Part shown: positions 1 through 8,423 of the stretch, one piece after another | How positions within the stretch are numbered: position 1 is the stretch's first letter | Layout: each line of letters begins with the position of its first letter | Program-made: the position numbers and the translations under genes | Notes under the pieces: model-generated | What the model saw: only the letters and a program-made list of their open reading frames with translations | What the model was told of the DNA's origin: nothing | The model's database searches: none | NCBI RefSeq assembly: GCF_000368045.1 | Contig: NZ_KB849235.1 | Coordinates: 976,663-1,029,847 of the forward strand | From: Acinetobacter johnsonii CIP 64.6 | GTDB taxonomy: Bacteria > Pseudomonadota > Gammaproteobacteria > Pseudomonadales > Moraxellaceae | Reading direction: 5' to 3' | DNA: 53,185 bases

Positions 1-129
1 ACGTGTACATAGTGCGCTAGATTATGTATCACCTTTTGATTTTGAAGCAATGTACTATGATAAAATTAACCAGTTAGGTCAGGTGGCCTAACTTAAATAA
101 AAAGTCTCCGACAAACCCGGTACGGTTCA
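1..129 (+). mobile_element. IS3-family insertion sequence, right-end fragment
   Basis: This is the terminal part of an insertion sequence. It contains the last codons of an IS3-type OrfB, a short non-coding tail and a terminal repeat whose outward reading is TGAACCGTACCGGGTTTG. Bases 36-129 are the exact reverse complement of 53092-53185, so both window ends carry the same element in opposite orientation. The inner border is inferred from where that identity stops, at the hsdS junction. The rest of the element lies outside the window, so the target duplication cannot be checked. Confidence 0.85.
2..91 (+). CDS. IS3-family transposase OrfB, C-terminal fragment (partial)
   Basis: The frame opens at base 2 and reads RVHSALDYVSPFDFEAMYY, then DKINQLGQVA and a TAA stop. 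The stretch R-x-H-S-A-L-x-Y-x-S-P-x-x-F-E is the conserved C-terminal signature of IS3-family DDE transposases, just after the catalytic domain. Only about 29 codons are present, because the window starts inside the gene. The catalytic residues are outside the window. The identical C-terminus occurs on the opposite strand at the other end of the window. Confidence 0.8.
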   Translation, partial: RVHSALDYVSPFDFEAMYYDKINQLGQVA

Positions 130-1182
130 AGCTGTAGAAACAATTAACTCGTGGAAATCGTCCGTAAGTAACAAATAAAGTAAAAATGGTTTCTCTAGTT
201 TTCTATTAGGAATGATTTTAACGATTCGCTGATTTAAAAGTACATTTCCATCGTCTTGACTTAATAAAATCGGCTTCCCTAAAAGCTCACATGACTGAGT
301 TAAATCAGTTAGCAAAACCAATAAATCATTTGGTCTACAAATATACTTCTTATCAGATATTTCAGTAGTCCATTTTGTATTTGTATCGGTAAAATTAGCC
401 TTACCTGTTGTCGTAAAATTTTTTGGAGTAATTAATTTATTTCCATCTTCCGAGAAAAAATCACTTTTGAATGCAAAACCAGAAGTTAAATCAACTAAAT
501 TTCCAAGTCTAACTTCCTCCCACTCCCCAAACTCACTTCCATCATCCGCTTTAAAACGAATCTGCTGGCTAAACAGCTTTTGCATCATGCCTTGTTTATA
601 TTGGCTGAGTAGCGCATGTTTTTGCGTGAGTTGGCTAATCTTTTCATCGACTGCGGAAAGGAAAGAGGCGATTTTGGTTTGTTCTTCTTTGGATGGGAAA
701 CCAAAAGGTGTAGCTTTAGCTTGCTCAATCGTAAAATGAGAAATTGTTCCAGTATGAGAAATACTTTTTAAATACTCTCTAAATTTAGGACTAATAAAAA
801 AATTATAAAGGAAAGATCCTTCAACAATTCCTGACGATTTCATCCAAAGTAAATCGGCATCTTTAAAATAAAGAGGCTGATCATTTGGAACTAGGTAAGG
901 AATACCAATACTCCCTCCGCCAGTAACCAATAAATCACCTTGCTTAATTTTTCCTGATTTTTTAGCTAGTTCTTCAAATAACTCTAAAGAAATGTATGCT
1001 TTTTCATTTTCTTTATTCTTGAAAATAGAAACTACATCACTAGTACGAAAGAATGGAACGCCAGAATCCTGCCATTGTTCTTTAAAAACACGAGATGCTG
1101 AGGAAATTCCAATAATTTTTCCTAATTGCTTACTCGTCCAATCACCATCAAACTCTTTAAATCTTAACTTTGGCACAGCCAT
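127..1182 (-). pseudogene. hsdS: Type I restriction-modification specificity subunit HsdS, truncated by IS
   Basis: HsdS recognises DNA for a type I restriction-modification complex through two target-recognition domains joined by conserved helices. The product starts MAVPKLRFKEFDGDW at 1182. A longer upstream reading is possible, but this ATG overlaps the hsdM stop (TAATG). A first recognition domain is followed by the conserved spacer EEQTKIASFLSAVDEKISQL and by a second domain beginning GEWEEVRLGNLVDL. The second domain stops at FHELIVSTA, where the IS3-family element joins; the TGA stop is the tip of the IS. About 351 residues remain, against roughly 400 or more in the family. The distal spacer helix is missing, so specificity is probably lost. 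Confidence 0.88.
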
Positions 1183-1949
1183 TACTTCACCTCCACAAAT
1201 GGTGAAGCAATACCTAGCTCTTTGCAAAAATCTGAAATGATGGCATCGGTTTTTTGGCTGTCGTGTTCCAAAGCTTGAAGCTGTTGGGCAATCGCATCCA
1301 GATCAATCTCGGCTTCCGCTTCAAAGGTATCCACATAACGCGGAATATTCAGGTTGTAATCGTTGTCTTTGACTTCCTGTAAAGTTGCTACATGAGCGTA
1401 TTTTTCAATATCCTGACGGTTTTCAACCGCTGCAATAATATTTTCCAGATGCTCTGGCAACAGCTTGTTTTGATTCTTCTGCTTTTCAAACTCGTTGCTG
1501 GCATCAATAAACAGAATATTGCCGCTATGCTCACGGTTTTTCTTCAGTACCAGAATACAGGTCGGAATCGAAGTGCCATAGAAAATATTGGCCGGCAGAC
1601 CAATAATCGTATCCACCACATTCATCTGCTCAATCAGATACTGACGAATCACGCCCTCACTGGATCCACGGAATAACACGCCATGCGGCAACACCACCGC
1701 CATGGTGCCGTTATCATCCAGTTGATACAGCATGTGCTGTACAAAAGCCATATCGGCTTTAGAACTTGGCGCCAGTTTGCCATAAGCAGCAAAGCGTTCA
1801 TCCTGTAAAAATAATGGATCGGCTGACCAGTTGGCTGAAAATGGTGGATTGGCCACTACTGCATCAAATTTTTTATCCAGATGCTGCGGACGGGTTAAGG
1901 TGTTTTCCTGCTTGATGTCGAATTTGGCAAAATGCACATCATGCAGAAT
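1182..1949 (-). pseudogene. hsdM: HsdM methyltransferase, 3' part (interrupted by IS21-family element)
   Basis: This is the C-terminal half of the type I N6-adenine methyltransferase. It includes the catalytic NPPF motif (VANPPFSANW) and the C-terminal helices that contact HsdS. The frame continues outward through H-D-V-H-F-A-K to the IS border at 1949. Removing the element and one GAAT copy rejoins it to the other half as NMIL-HDVHFAKFD, giving a protein of about 522 residues, the usual HsdM length. The stop overlaps the hsdS start by one base. The fragment cannot work alone because the S-adenosylmethionine-binding motif lies in the other part. Confidence 0.9.
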
Positions 1950-2037
1950 TGTTAGCGGCAGTGTAAAAATGACCCCCTAATGGCATTTAAAAACTGACCC
2001 CCTTGGTTAATATAGCGGTCATTTTGGACTGCTCAAC

Positions 2038-3057
2038 ATGTTAACTTTGGAGCAAGCAGTGACAATCCAAATACTTCATCAACAATGTAAATCTATTAAA
2101 GCCATTAGTCGTGAACTGGGGGTGTCCAGAAATACCGTACGTAAATATTTACGGCAAAACACCACACCTCAGTATCAGCGTATACAGCCTAGAATAAGTA
2201 TCCTTGACCCATATAAACCCTATTTACTCCATCGTGTAAATGCAGCTCATCCTGAATGGATTCCTGCTGTCGTGCTCTACCAGGAAATTTTAAGGTTGGG
2301 ATATCCAGGAAAGATCAGGATCTTGAGGGAATATCTTGCAACATTAAAACCAGTTGCCAAACCGGAACCGATCATTCGTTTTGAAACCCAACCTGGCCAA
2401 CAAATGCAGGTAGATTTCACGACAATTCGACGCAACAACACGACTTTAAAAGCCTTTGTCGCAACATTAGGGTATTCCAGAGCGACTTTCGTGAAATTTT
2501 ATGATCATGAACGTACCGATGCATGGATCGATGGTCTAGAAAATGCATTTCAGTTCTTTGCAGGAGTACCTCAGGAAATCCTGTTTGATAACGCTAAAAC
2601 GATCATGATTGAACGGGATGCCTATCAGGAGGGGCAGCATAAATGGAACCCCAAACTGCTCGACTGCGCCAAGAAATACAGCTTTCGTCCCCGCGTATGT
2701 AAGCCCTACCGTGCACAGACCAAAGGCAAAGTTGAACGCTTTAATGGATACCTCAAATCAAGCTTTATTGTGCCATTGAAAGCAAGCCTGAAGACTTCGG
2801 GTTTACTGTTAGATGTTGATGTCGCCAATGCCCACATTGGCCGGTGGCTGCATGAAACCGCCAATCAGCGGATTCATGCCACCACGCAAGAAAAACCGGC
2901 TGTTCGACTGCAACAGGAGCAGCAAAAATTTACGCCATTACCGCAATCAGATACAGGTTCCAGCACTGTACCTGTTGCAGCAGCAGAGCATGTCATGCCC
3001 TACGAGAGTTTGCAGCATCCCTTATCGGTATATGACCAGTTGCTGGGAGTTTCCTGA
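2038..3057 (+). CDS. istA: IS21-family transposase IstA
   Basis: This is the DDE transposase of the element, 339 residues. An N-terminal helix-turn-helix reads SIKAISRELGVSRNTVRKYL (residues about 18-37). The integrase core begins near QMQVDFTTI (first Asp), continues through EILFDNAKT (second Asp) and ends with KGKVERFNGYLK (catalytic Glu). The length is slightly below that of many IstA proteins, but all three acidic positions are visible. Its TGA stop overlaps the ATG of the next gene (TGATG), so the two are probably translationally coupled, as is usual in this family. Confidence 0.92.
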   Translation: MLTLEQAVTIQILHQQCKSIKAISRELGVSRNTVRKYLRQNTTPQYQRIQPRISILDPYKPYLLHRVNAAHPEWIPAVVLYQEILRLGYPGKIRILREYLATLKPVAKPEPIIRFETQPGQQMQVDFTTIRRNNTTLKAFVATLGYSRATFVKFYDHERTDAWIDGLENAFQFFAGVPQEILFDNAKTIMIERDAYQEGQHKWNPKLLDCAKKYSFRPRVCKPYRAQTKGKVERFNGYLKSSFIVPLKASLKTSGLLLDVDVANAHIGRWLHETANQRIHATTQEKPAVRLQQEQQKFTPLPQSDTGSSTVPVAAAEHVMPYESLQHPLSVYDQLLGVS

Positions 3058-3830
3058 TGAATCTGCAATACGACCGTATAGAGCAACTTTGCCAAAAGCT
3101 CAATCTGCCTGCCATCGCATCACAATGGTCACATCATGCACAACAAACATTAGGTCAGGATGGAAGTTATGCCGACTTTGTTGAAGCGATCTTGACGCAT
3201 GAATATGCTGCCAGGCAACAGCGCAGTCAGCAGGTACTGATGAAACTCTCAGGCCTACCTCAAGTCAAAACCCTGGAAGACTATGATTTTAATTATGCCC
3301 TAGGGGCCCCTAAATCACAGGTGATTGAACTGTTCAATCTGAGCTTTATTGCTAGAGCAGAAAATGTGGTATTTCTCGGGGCTAGCGGAGTAGGAAAAAC
3401 GCATTTATCTATGGCATTAGGCTATAAGGCCATCATGAACAACATTAAGATCAAGTTCATTACCGCAGCGGATTTAATGCTGCAACTGAGTACAGCCTAT
3501 CAGCAAGGTAAATTGAAAACCTATATGCAGCGTGCGGTACTGGGACCAAAGTTACTGATTATCGATGAAATTGGTTATTTACCGTTTGGACGTGAAAAAG
3601 CGAATTTGTTCTTTAATGTGATTGCCAAGCGTTATGAAAAAGGCAGTACGATATTGACGAGTAACTTACCCTTTAGCCAATGGTCTAAGTCATTTGCGGA
3701 TGATGTTACGTTGACCGCTGCGATGTTAGATCGGCTATTACATCACTGTCATGTGGTACAGATATCGGGTGAGAGTTATCGTTTGAAGGATAAAAAAAGA
3801 ATTGGGATTCAGCCCCAGGTTGAAACTTAA
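3057..3830 (+). CDS. istB: IS21-family helper ATPase IstB
   Basis: IstB is the AAA+ ATPase that helps IstA select and engage target DNA. The protein has 257 residues. Walker A reads GASGVGKTHLSMALG (about residues 108-122) and Walker B reads LLIIDEIGYLPF, followed by a sensor-like ILTSNLPFSQW. The N-terminal helical region (LCQKLNLPAIASQW) is typical of IstB. It begins inside the istA stop codon and has the family's usual length, so it appears intact. Confidence 0.93.
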   Translation: MNLQYDRIEQLCQKLNLPAIASQWSHHAQQTLGQDGSYADFVEAILTHEYAARQQRSQQVLMKLSGLPQVKTLEDYDFNYALGAPKSQVIELFNLSFIARAENVVFLGASGVGKTHLSMALGYKAIMNNIKIKFITAADLMLQLSTAYQQGKLKTYMQRAVLGPKLLIIDEIGYLPFGREKANLFFNVIAKRYEKGSTILTSNLPFSQWSKSFADDVTLTAAMLDRLLHHCHVVQISGESYRLKDKKRIGIQPQVET

Positions 3831-3904
3831 TACGCGATCAAAGGGGTCAATTTTACTTTGCCATTTGAAAGGTAAAAGGGGTCAATTTTAGAATGCCGTT
3901 GACA

Positions 3905-4709
3905 GAATCATGTTCATGCGTGCCAGGTTGTAAGTGGTACGGTTCATTTCCTGACCGTAAATCATATCGACATCTTTCACTTCACGTTTTACCCGAAGCA
4001 ATAATGAACCTGAACCACAAGTCGGGTCATAGACTGAACGTAAACGGTCTTTGCCTTGGGTGACAATCTTCGCCAGTAAAGTCGATACCGTTTGTGGCGT
4101 ATAGAATTCCCCCGCTTTTTTGCCCGCGCCTGAGGCAAATTCACCAATCAGGTATTCGTAAGCATCCCCCAGTACATCGGCTTCGGTATTACTAATATCA
4201 AAATCAATATCATCCAGATGACTCAGGACTTTCGCCACCAGTGCATTACGGTCGCTGGCATTGTTGCCGAGCTTGGTCGAATTCAGATCCAGATCTTCAA
4301 ACAGATTGGCAAAGTCATCGGCAGAATCGGTACCTAAGGTACTTTGCTCAATCGATTTTAAGGTTGCAGTTAAATCATCCAGAATGAATTCGCCCTGACG
4401 GCCACGCTCAGCTAAGGTATGGAATAGTTGTTTTGGCGTGAGTGCATAACCGACTTCTGCAATGGCATTCTTTTTGATTTCTTCGATATAAGGCACATGC
4501 TCAGGATTGTTTTCATCCAGCTCTAAAAAGCTGATGTCTTCGCCATCCAGCAATTCATTAGCAAAATTAACCGACTTTTCCGATAAATATTTAAAGAAAA
4601 TAAAGCCGAGGATGTAATCACGGAATTCATCTGCACCCATCGTGCCACGTAACGTATTGGCAATATTCCAGAGTTGTTTTTGTAGCTGTTGCAGTTGCAC
4701 CTGGGTCAT
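3905..4709 (-). pseudogene. hsdM: HsdM methyltransferase, 5' part (interrupted by IS21-family element)
   Basis: This is the N-terminal half of the type I modification methyltransferase. It begins MTQVQLQQLQKQLWNIANTL, the typical HsdM N-terminal helical domain. It carries the S-adenosylmethionine-binding region YDPTCGSGSLLLRV near residue 230, preceded by GEFYTPQTVSTLL. The native frame runs to ATGATTCTG (M-I-L, about residue 269), where the IS21-family element begins; past that point four non-native codons are read before a stop. The ATG at 4709 is the first start in the frame. The hsdR gene is not in the window. Confidence 0.9.
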
Positions 4710-4915
4710 TGTTATAGAATTCCAAATAAGTAAATCATTAATAAAATGATTTTACCTAAAATTCTAAAACATGCAGCAGTAAAAAGGTGGAAAAGGACAT
4801 GAATTGTCGCAATTAAATTTAACCACAACAACATTTTTATTTTTTGACTGCCGCCATTTGATATAAGTCAAATCTGATATACTGATTAAAATTTTTGGAC
4901 TTAAGGAGCCTCAAC

Positions 4916-5077
4916 GTGCTTAAGACAATTGAACAGAAAAAAAAATATATTCAAGCAACACGCTTACAGAATTATCGGGCTAGCCTAAAACTTGAAGGTC
5001 TTTCTCCTTCAACAACTACTTCAACTTTAAGCAAAGACCAAATCCTACAAAAGTATAAAAAGCTTTCAGAATCATAA
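4916..5077 (+). CDS. yhfG: YhfG-like antitoxin of the Fic pair
   Basis: This small protein of 53 residues resembles YhfG, the partner of Fic in enterobacteria: a basic N-terminus, then RLQNYRASLKLEGL. It contains S-L-K-L-E-G (residues 23-28), which fits the S/T-x-x-x-E-G/N inhibitory motif that class I Fic antitoxins insert into the toxin's ATP site. The start is a GTG at 4916, with AAGGAG seven bases upstream; an earlier TTG in frame lacks such a site. The toxin gene begins 12 bases after the stop. The antitoxin-first order fits tight coupled expression. Confidence 0.78.
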   Translation: MLKTIEQKKKYIQATRLQNYRASLKLEGLSPSTTTSTLSKDQILQKYKKLSES

Positions 5078-5089
5078 TTTGGTGATTTG

Positions 5090-5686
5090 ATGGATAAATA
5101 TGGTGAAATGGGAGACAGTCTTTACTGTTATCCAAACTCTAGTATTCTCAAAAACAAATTACATATCCAAGATGAAAAAATTTTGGAGCAGGCCGAATTA
5201 GAGCTATCTGAATATGCCAGTTTACACATTGAATATACTGAACCACCTTACGATCTCCAATACCTAAAAAACATACACTACTCCTTATTTTCAGACCTTT
5301 ATGAATGGGCTGGTGAACTTAGGCAAGTTGATATTTCAAAAGGTGATACACGCTTTTGTACTTTTAGTCGTATTGAAGTTGAAGCTAATAAGCTTTTTAA
5401 ACAACTTCAATCTCAAAACTATTTTCAACATATTGAAAAGCAAAAGCTTATTATGCAGCTTGCCGATTTTTATTGTGAACTTAATGTCATTCATCCCTTC
5501 CGCGAAGGTAATGGACGCACTCAGCGCATTTTCTTTGAACATCTTCTCGCCTATTGTGGTTATGGTGTTGATTGGTCTCAAATAGAATCTCAGGAACGTT
5601 GGATTCAAGCTAATGTTGAAGGGTTCTATGGACACTTAGACGGATTAGTTCAAATTTTCAAGGAATGTATCGTCATTCCTGAATGA
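5090..5686 (+). CDS. fic: Fic-family AMP-transferase toxin
   Basis: Fic proteins transfer AMP from ATP onto hydroxyl groups of target proteins. This one has 198 residues, a single Fic domain. The complete catalytic motif HPFREGNGRTQR begins at His135, matching HxFx(D/E)GNGRxxR. A flap-like region (RQVDISKGDTRFC, about 78-90) precedes it. No inhibitory S/TxxxE(G/N) helix is obvious at either end of the protein, which fits a class I toxin controlled by the separate small protein just upstream. The ATG at 5090 follows an in-frame TTG; both have weak ribosome-binding sites, so the toxin may depend on coupling. It is likely intact. Confidence 0.9.
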   Translation: MDKYGEMGDSLYCYPNSSILKNKLHIQDEKILEQAELELSEYASLHIEYTEPPYDLQYLKNIHYSLFSDLYEWAGELRQVDISKGDTRFCTFSRIEVEANKLFKQLQSQNYFQHIEKQKLIMQLADFYCELNVIHPFREGNGRTQRIFFEHLLAYCGYGVDWSQIESQERWIQANVEGFYGHLDGLVQIFKECIVIPE

Positions 5687-5689
5687 AAA

Positions 5690-5710
5690 AATAAGGGAGC
5701 AGTAGCTCCC
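5690..5710 (-). terminator. Intrinsic terminator after the alpA-like gene
   Basis: GGGAGC and GCTCCC form a 6-bp hairpin with loop TACT. On the minus strand it is followed by TTATTTTTT. It lies just beyond the stop of the minus-strand regulator gene and between two convergent genes. Confidence 0.6.
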
Positions 5711-5713
5711 CAA

Positions 5714-5944
5714 TTATTCACGACTCGCCAACTTACTTTCAATCCATTGATGGATCTCAAAAGCTGACCAGCCGATACGGTTTTGGGTGATCTTTACTTT
5801 CTTTGGAAAAGTTGGATCATAATACGGTGAATATTCATCCATCATTGCATAAACTGTCGAACGTGCTACACCTACTATTTCTACTACTTGATGTATATTG
5901 ATCAGCTGATTTATTTGAAAAGTTTGGCCAACAAATGCATTCAT
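5714..5944 (-). CDS. AlpA-family DNA-binding regulator
   Basis: The product is a 76-residue protein of the AlpA/MerR-like helix-turn-helix type found in prophages and integrative elements, where members activate integrase or excision genes. Visible features are the recognition-helix region VVEIVGVARSTVYAMM and the C-terminal WSAFEIHQWIESKLASRE, a hallmark of the family. The start is the ATG at 5944, with AGGAG seven bases upstream; a longer in-frame reading to 6022 has no such site. It sits 74 bases after the Gp3-like gene on the same strand and is probably cotranscribed. I infer a role in control of island excision. Confidence 0.8.
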   Translation of the reverse strand: MNAFVGQTFQINQLINIHQVVEIVGVARSTVYAMMDEYSPYYDPTFPKKVKITQNRIGWSAFEIHQWIESKLASRE

Positions 5945-6018
5945 GATATGTACTCCTATCTCATGGTGACGAGCAACTCGCTCATGAGATACGGGATTCC
6001 TGTAAGGTTTTACCCAGT

Positions 6019-6900
6019 TCAATTCAACGCCGTGACTGATCCTTGCAATCCCTGCTGGATATTAAACACTCTGTTCTCATCTGTTGGCTGACCTTCCTCT
6101 CCTTGATAAAACTCCTCAACGACATTCATGCCATCCTCACTATCCACCTCAAACTGCGAATTCCCATAACCCTGTAAAGCAATCTGATCTAAAGCATTTT
6201 GATTAAATCCAGCCAACTTACTTTTCTGATCTATCTCCTTAGCCATTTGAATCGCCTCTTGTAAGTGAATCCCCTCACGTAGGGTTAAGTCCACGTAGTA
6301 CACAGGGGTACGATAGCTTTGTGTCGTGGATTTGCCTCGAAGGGTCAATTGCAACGGCAGGCATGACAGCAAGCCATTCGATGCAGCATGGTAATACCGC
6401 AACCGTGCTGCCAAAGTTCGGATACTATTAAAGCCTGTGGTCCTAAAAACAAAGCTGCCAAACTCATCCGATTCATCCAAATTTACATACAGACGACCAT
6501 AGGGCTTACACAATCCGCCTTGTGCCAAAGCGCATAAATCTGGAGATGGACATGGATGTTGCTCTACGCCTTGATTGGTTAAGCGTTGACAGGTTTCACC
6601 ATTGCCCATGCAAACAGGTCGCCCCGTCTGCCGATCAAATAAGCTGTATTCCGCACGTAAGTTCAGTTCGGGATCATTAAAGATCATCCGTACTGGAATG
6701 GTTCTGAGTTTTTGGCTAGGGGCTTTAACTCGAAGTTGCTCATCTAAAGGATGTTTCACCCAACCCTCCTTGTTCTGGATTTGGCTGGTGATGGTGAATT
6801 GGTCATCCTTTTCAGGTAGACGCTTGCCGTTCTTTTCTACAATTTTTCCGATACTGATTCGTCCGAGTACCGGCGGTGTAATCACTAAACCTTTAATCAT
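6019..6900 (-). CDS. Cysteine-rich Gp3-like (directionality-factor-like) protein
   Basis: The product has 293 residues. Relatives in Acinetobacter islands are often named 'hydrolase or metal-binding protein'. The layout resembles the phage Gp3-like family, which includes the recombination directionality factor of phiC31: an N-terminal GRISIG segment, then a cysteine cluster (CMGNGETC, CPSPDLC, GGLC, about residues 115-155) suited to a metal site, then GSFVFRTTGFNSIRTL and a C-terminal helical part. I chose the ATG at 6900 because AGAAGGAA lies upstream; the frame opens further to 6954. The family assignment comes from memory of motifs, so the function is inference. Confidence 0.5.
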   Translation of the reverse strand: MIKGLVITPPVLGRISIGKIVEKNGKRLPEKDDQFTITSQIQNKEGWVKHPLDEQLRVKAPSQKLRTIPVRMIFNDPELNLRAEYSLFDRQTGRPVCMGNGETCQRLTNQGVEQHPCPSPDLCALAQGGLCKPYGRLYVNLDESDEFGSFVFRTTGFNSIRTLAARLRYYHAASNGLLSCLPLQLTLRGKSTTQSYRTPVYYVDLTLREGIHLQEAIQMAKEIDQKSKLAGFNQNALDQIALQGYGNSQFEVDSEDGMNVVEEFYQGEEGQPTDENRVFNIQQGLQGSVTALN

Positions 6901-7123
6901 GGGGATATTCCTTCTATTCATTTTTATACTGATCAGCCGAATGTATTGAAGCACCTGCTCTTACGTCATTCTTTGATAGCGTCAAGCAAGACACATCAAG
7001 CAATGACTACAGGAGTCTGTTGTGCATCGGTCAATCGATCTGGCAAAGCTGTCCAATGCCCTTTCTTCTTTGAAGGAGGGGCGAAGGGGCTGCTTTGCCG
7101 ATTTTTTTATGCAGGCGCTTAGA

Positions 7124-7911
7124 TCAAGATTCAGCATCAGTAAAGATATTGAATCGACGACTGCCCTGCTTGTGCAGTGGATATTGCTGTATTAGCTCAG
7201 GTTGATGTTCGATCAATGTTTTGGTATTGAGACTGATCGTATCTTTTGCTTTTTTCCAGACCACCGAACCTCTGCTAAACACCGCACGTTCGTTGTCTTT
7301 CATTAGCATTTGGATTTGATGTTTCAGTTGATCAAAGTGTTCTTGCTGATCTTGAAGATCGGCTTTCATTTTGATGAGCTGGTCAAACAACTGATTGGCA
7401 TGTGGGTCATGACTTAAATCTTCAACACTAAGTGGCACATGTGCTGGATATAGTAGTTGCAATGCTTTGGCTGCGGATTCACTGGCATCGGCATCAGGTG
7501 GAATATCCTTTTCAACACAGTCCCAGAAGTAACGTTCTGCATTTACAATATGTTGAATCACCGATTCACTACGGGTGACTTTAAAGATACGTGTTTCATG
7601 CCCACAGATCAGTACACAAACATGTGCTGCCTTTTTTCCAGTCACCGCCAGCTGATGCTGTACCTGACAAAGTACATACAGCGGGATACCATCTCGCCAA
7701 AGTTTGGCACCATGTTCACCTGCGGTTTTACATTCCAGAATTTGCACATCTGCATTACCCACCACTGAATAATCCAAATTAGCCAGCATGAAATGTTTGT
7801 CTGGATCTGGATGTTGGAGTACTGCATTGACGCGACGCACTTTGTACTGGGTATGCATACTGTAGTATTCCGCCACCAGCGGCTCTAAGCGTTTTCCCCA
7901 ATATAAGAACA
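7124..7911 (-). pseudogene. YqaJ-type (lambda exonuclease family) recombinase, 5'-truncated
   Basis: This is the C-terminal part of a YqaJ/lambda-exonuclease-like nuclease, used in phages and islands to resect DNA ends for strand annealing. It retains YWGKRLEPLVAEYY, then the metal-binding core LANLDYSVVGNADVQILECKTA with its Asp and E-C-K residues. A predicted coiled coil follows (about residues 195-235 of the open frame). The usual N-terminal G-x-GGSD segment is absent. Upstream of YWGKRLEP the same DNA encodes integrase in another frame, so a deletion joined the two genes near 7900-7911. Translation from a nearby ATG is possible, but the nuclease fold would be incomplete. Confidence 0.72.
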
Positions 7912-8240
7912 TTGCTAATGTGTTTAGATGACCATGTTTCTTTTTGATTATTAAACCAATCTTCTGCAACCTCTTGAAAATGAGGCTGCATCACTTCGGC
8001 CTCAACCGTATTTTTGAGTTTATACCTTAGATCAAGCGCTATCTCTCTTGCACGTTTTAGGCTCAGCTCGGGATATACACCTAATGCTTTTGACTTCCTT
8101 TGCCCATTTTCGGTATATCGAATAGACCAATATTTTTTCCCAATCGGATCGATTCGCAAAGAGAGACCGTTAGTATCAGAAAGGCGATACTGTTTTTCTT
8201 GAGGCTGCACTTTTTTACACATCACATCAGTTAGTGACAT
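7906..8240 (-). pseudogene. Tyrosine integrase, N-terminal fragment
   Basis: The fragment starts MSLTDVMCKKVQPQEKQYRLSD and continues DTNGLSLRIDPIGKKYWSIRY and KALGVYPELSLKRAREIA. This is the N-terminal DNA-binding domain of P4-type tyrosine integrases. The core-binding domain begins (VAEDWFNNQKETWSSKHISNV) and then runs out of frame into the YqaJ-like gene. The whole catalytic domain, with its R, H and Y residues, is missing, so it cannot recombine. It points away from the 3' end of ssrA, 184 bases from it, the standard layout for an integrase that targets tmRNA. The junction is accurate to about 10 bases. Confidence 0.85.
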
Positions 8241-8270
8241 ATCTTTGTCCCACTTAATTAAACTTATTTA

Positions 8271-8300
8271 GTGGGTCAAATTGTCCCAATATTGACCCAC
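8271..8300. promoter_or_regulatory. Inverted repeat upstream of the integrase fragment
   Basis: GTGGGTCAA and TTGACCCAC form perfect 9-bp arms around a 12-base spacer. A further GGGTCAAAT copy lies at about 8315-8323. The site is in the 116 bases between the integrase start and the ssrA terminator. Integrase arm sites or an operator are plausible there, but neither is shown. Confidence 0.45.
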
Positions 8301-8355
8301 ACAAAGCAAAAATAGGGTCAAATCGCTTAGGACAGTATCGGACAATACAGCCAAT

Positions 8356-8392
8356 AAAAAAGCCTTTAAACATTGAGTTTAAAGGCTTTTTT
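8356..8392 (-). terminator. Intrinsic terminator of ssrA
   Basis: AAAAAAGCCTTTAAA and TTTAAAGGCTTTTTT pair around a 7-base loop. On the minus strand, ssrA lies upstream and the hairpin ends in a T run. It is nearly symmetrical, so it could also act on the other strand. Confidence 0.75.
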
Positions 8393-8423
8393 ACATTCAG
8401 TCGAACAGCTCTGAATTGAATTT

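Larger units (their letters stand above)
1950..3904 (+). mobile_element. Complete IS21-family insertion sequence within hsdM
   Basis: The element is about 1,955 bp. Its ends are TGTTAGCGGCA at the left and TGCCGTTGACA at the right, imperfect inverted repeats beginning TG and ending CA. Each end carries two copies of a TGACCCC-type subterminal repeat: about 1970 and 1997 at the left, about 3843 and 3878 at the right. Such multiple end repeats are typical transposase-binding sites in IS21. The 4-bp sequence GAAT borders both sides (1946-1949 and 3905-3908) and is the likely target duplication. Both genes are intact, so the copy may be active. It lies opposite to hsdM. Confidence 0.92.

Noticed and set aside
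6996..7106. An open stretch of 36 codons on the minus strand in the island, ending DAQQTPVVIA.
   Set aside because: The composition looks coding, but a stop codon lies just upstream and there is no credible start. It may be the tail of a deleted island gene; too little remains to call it.
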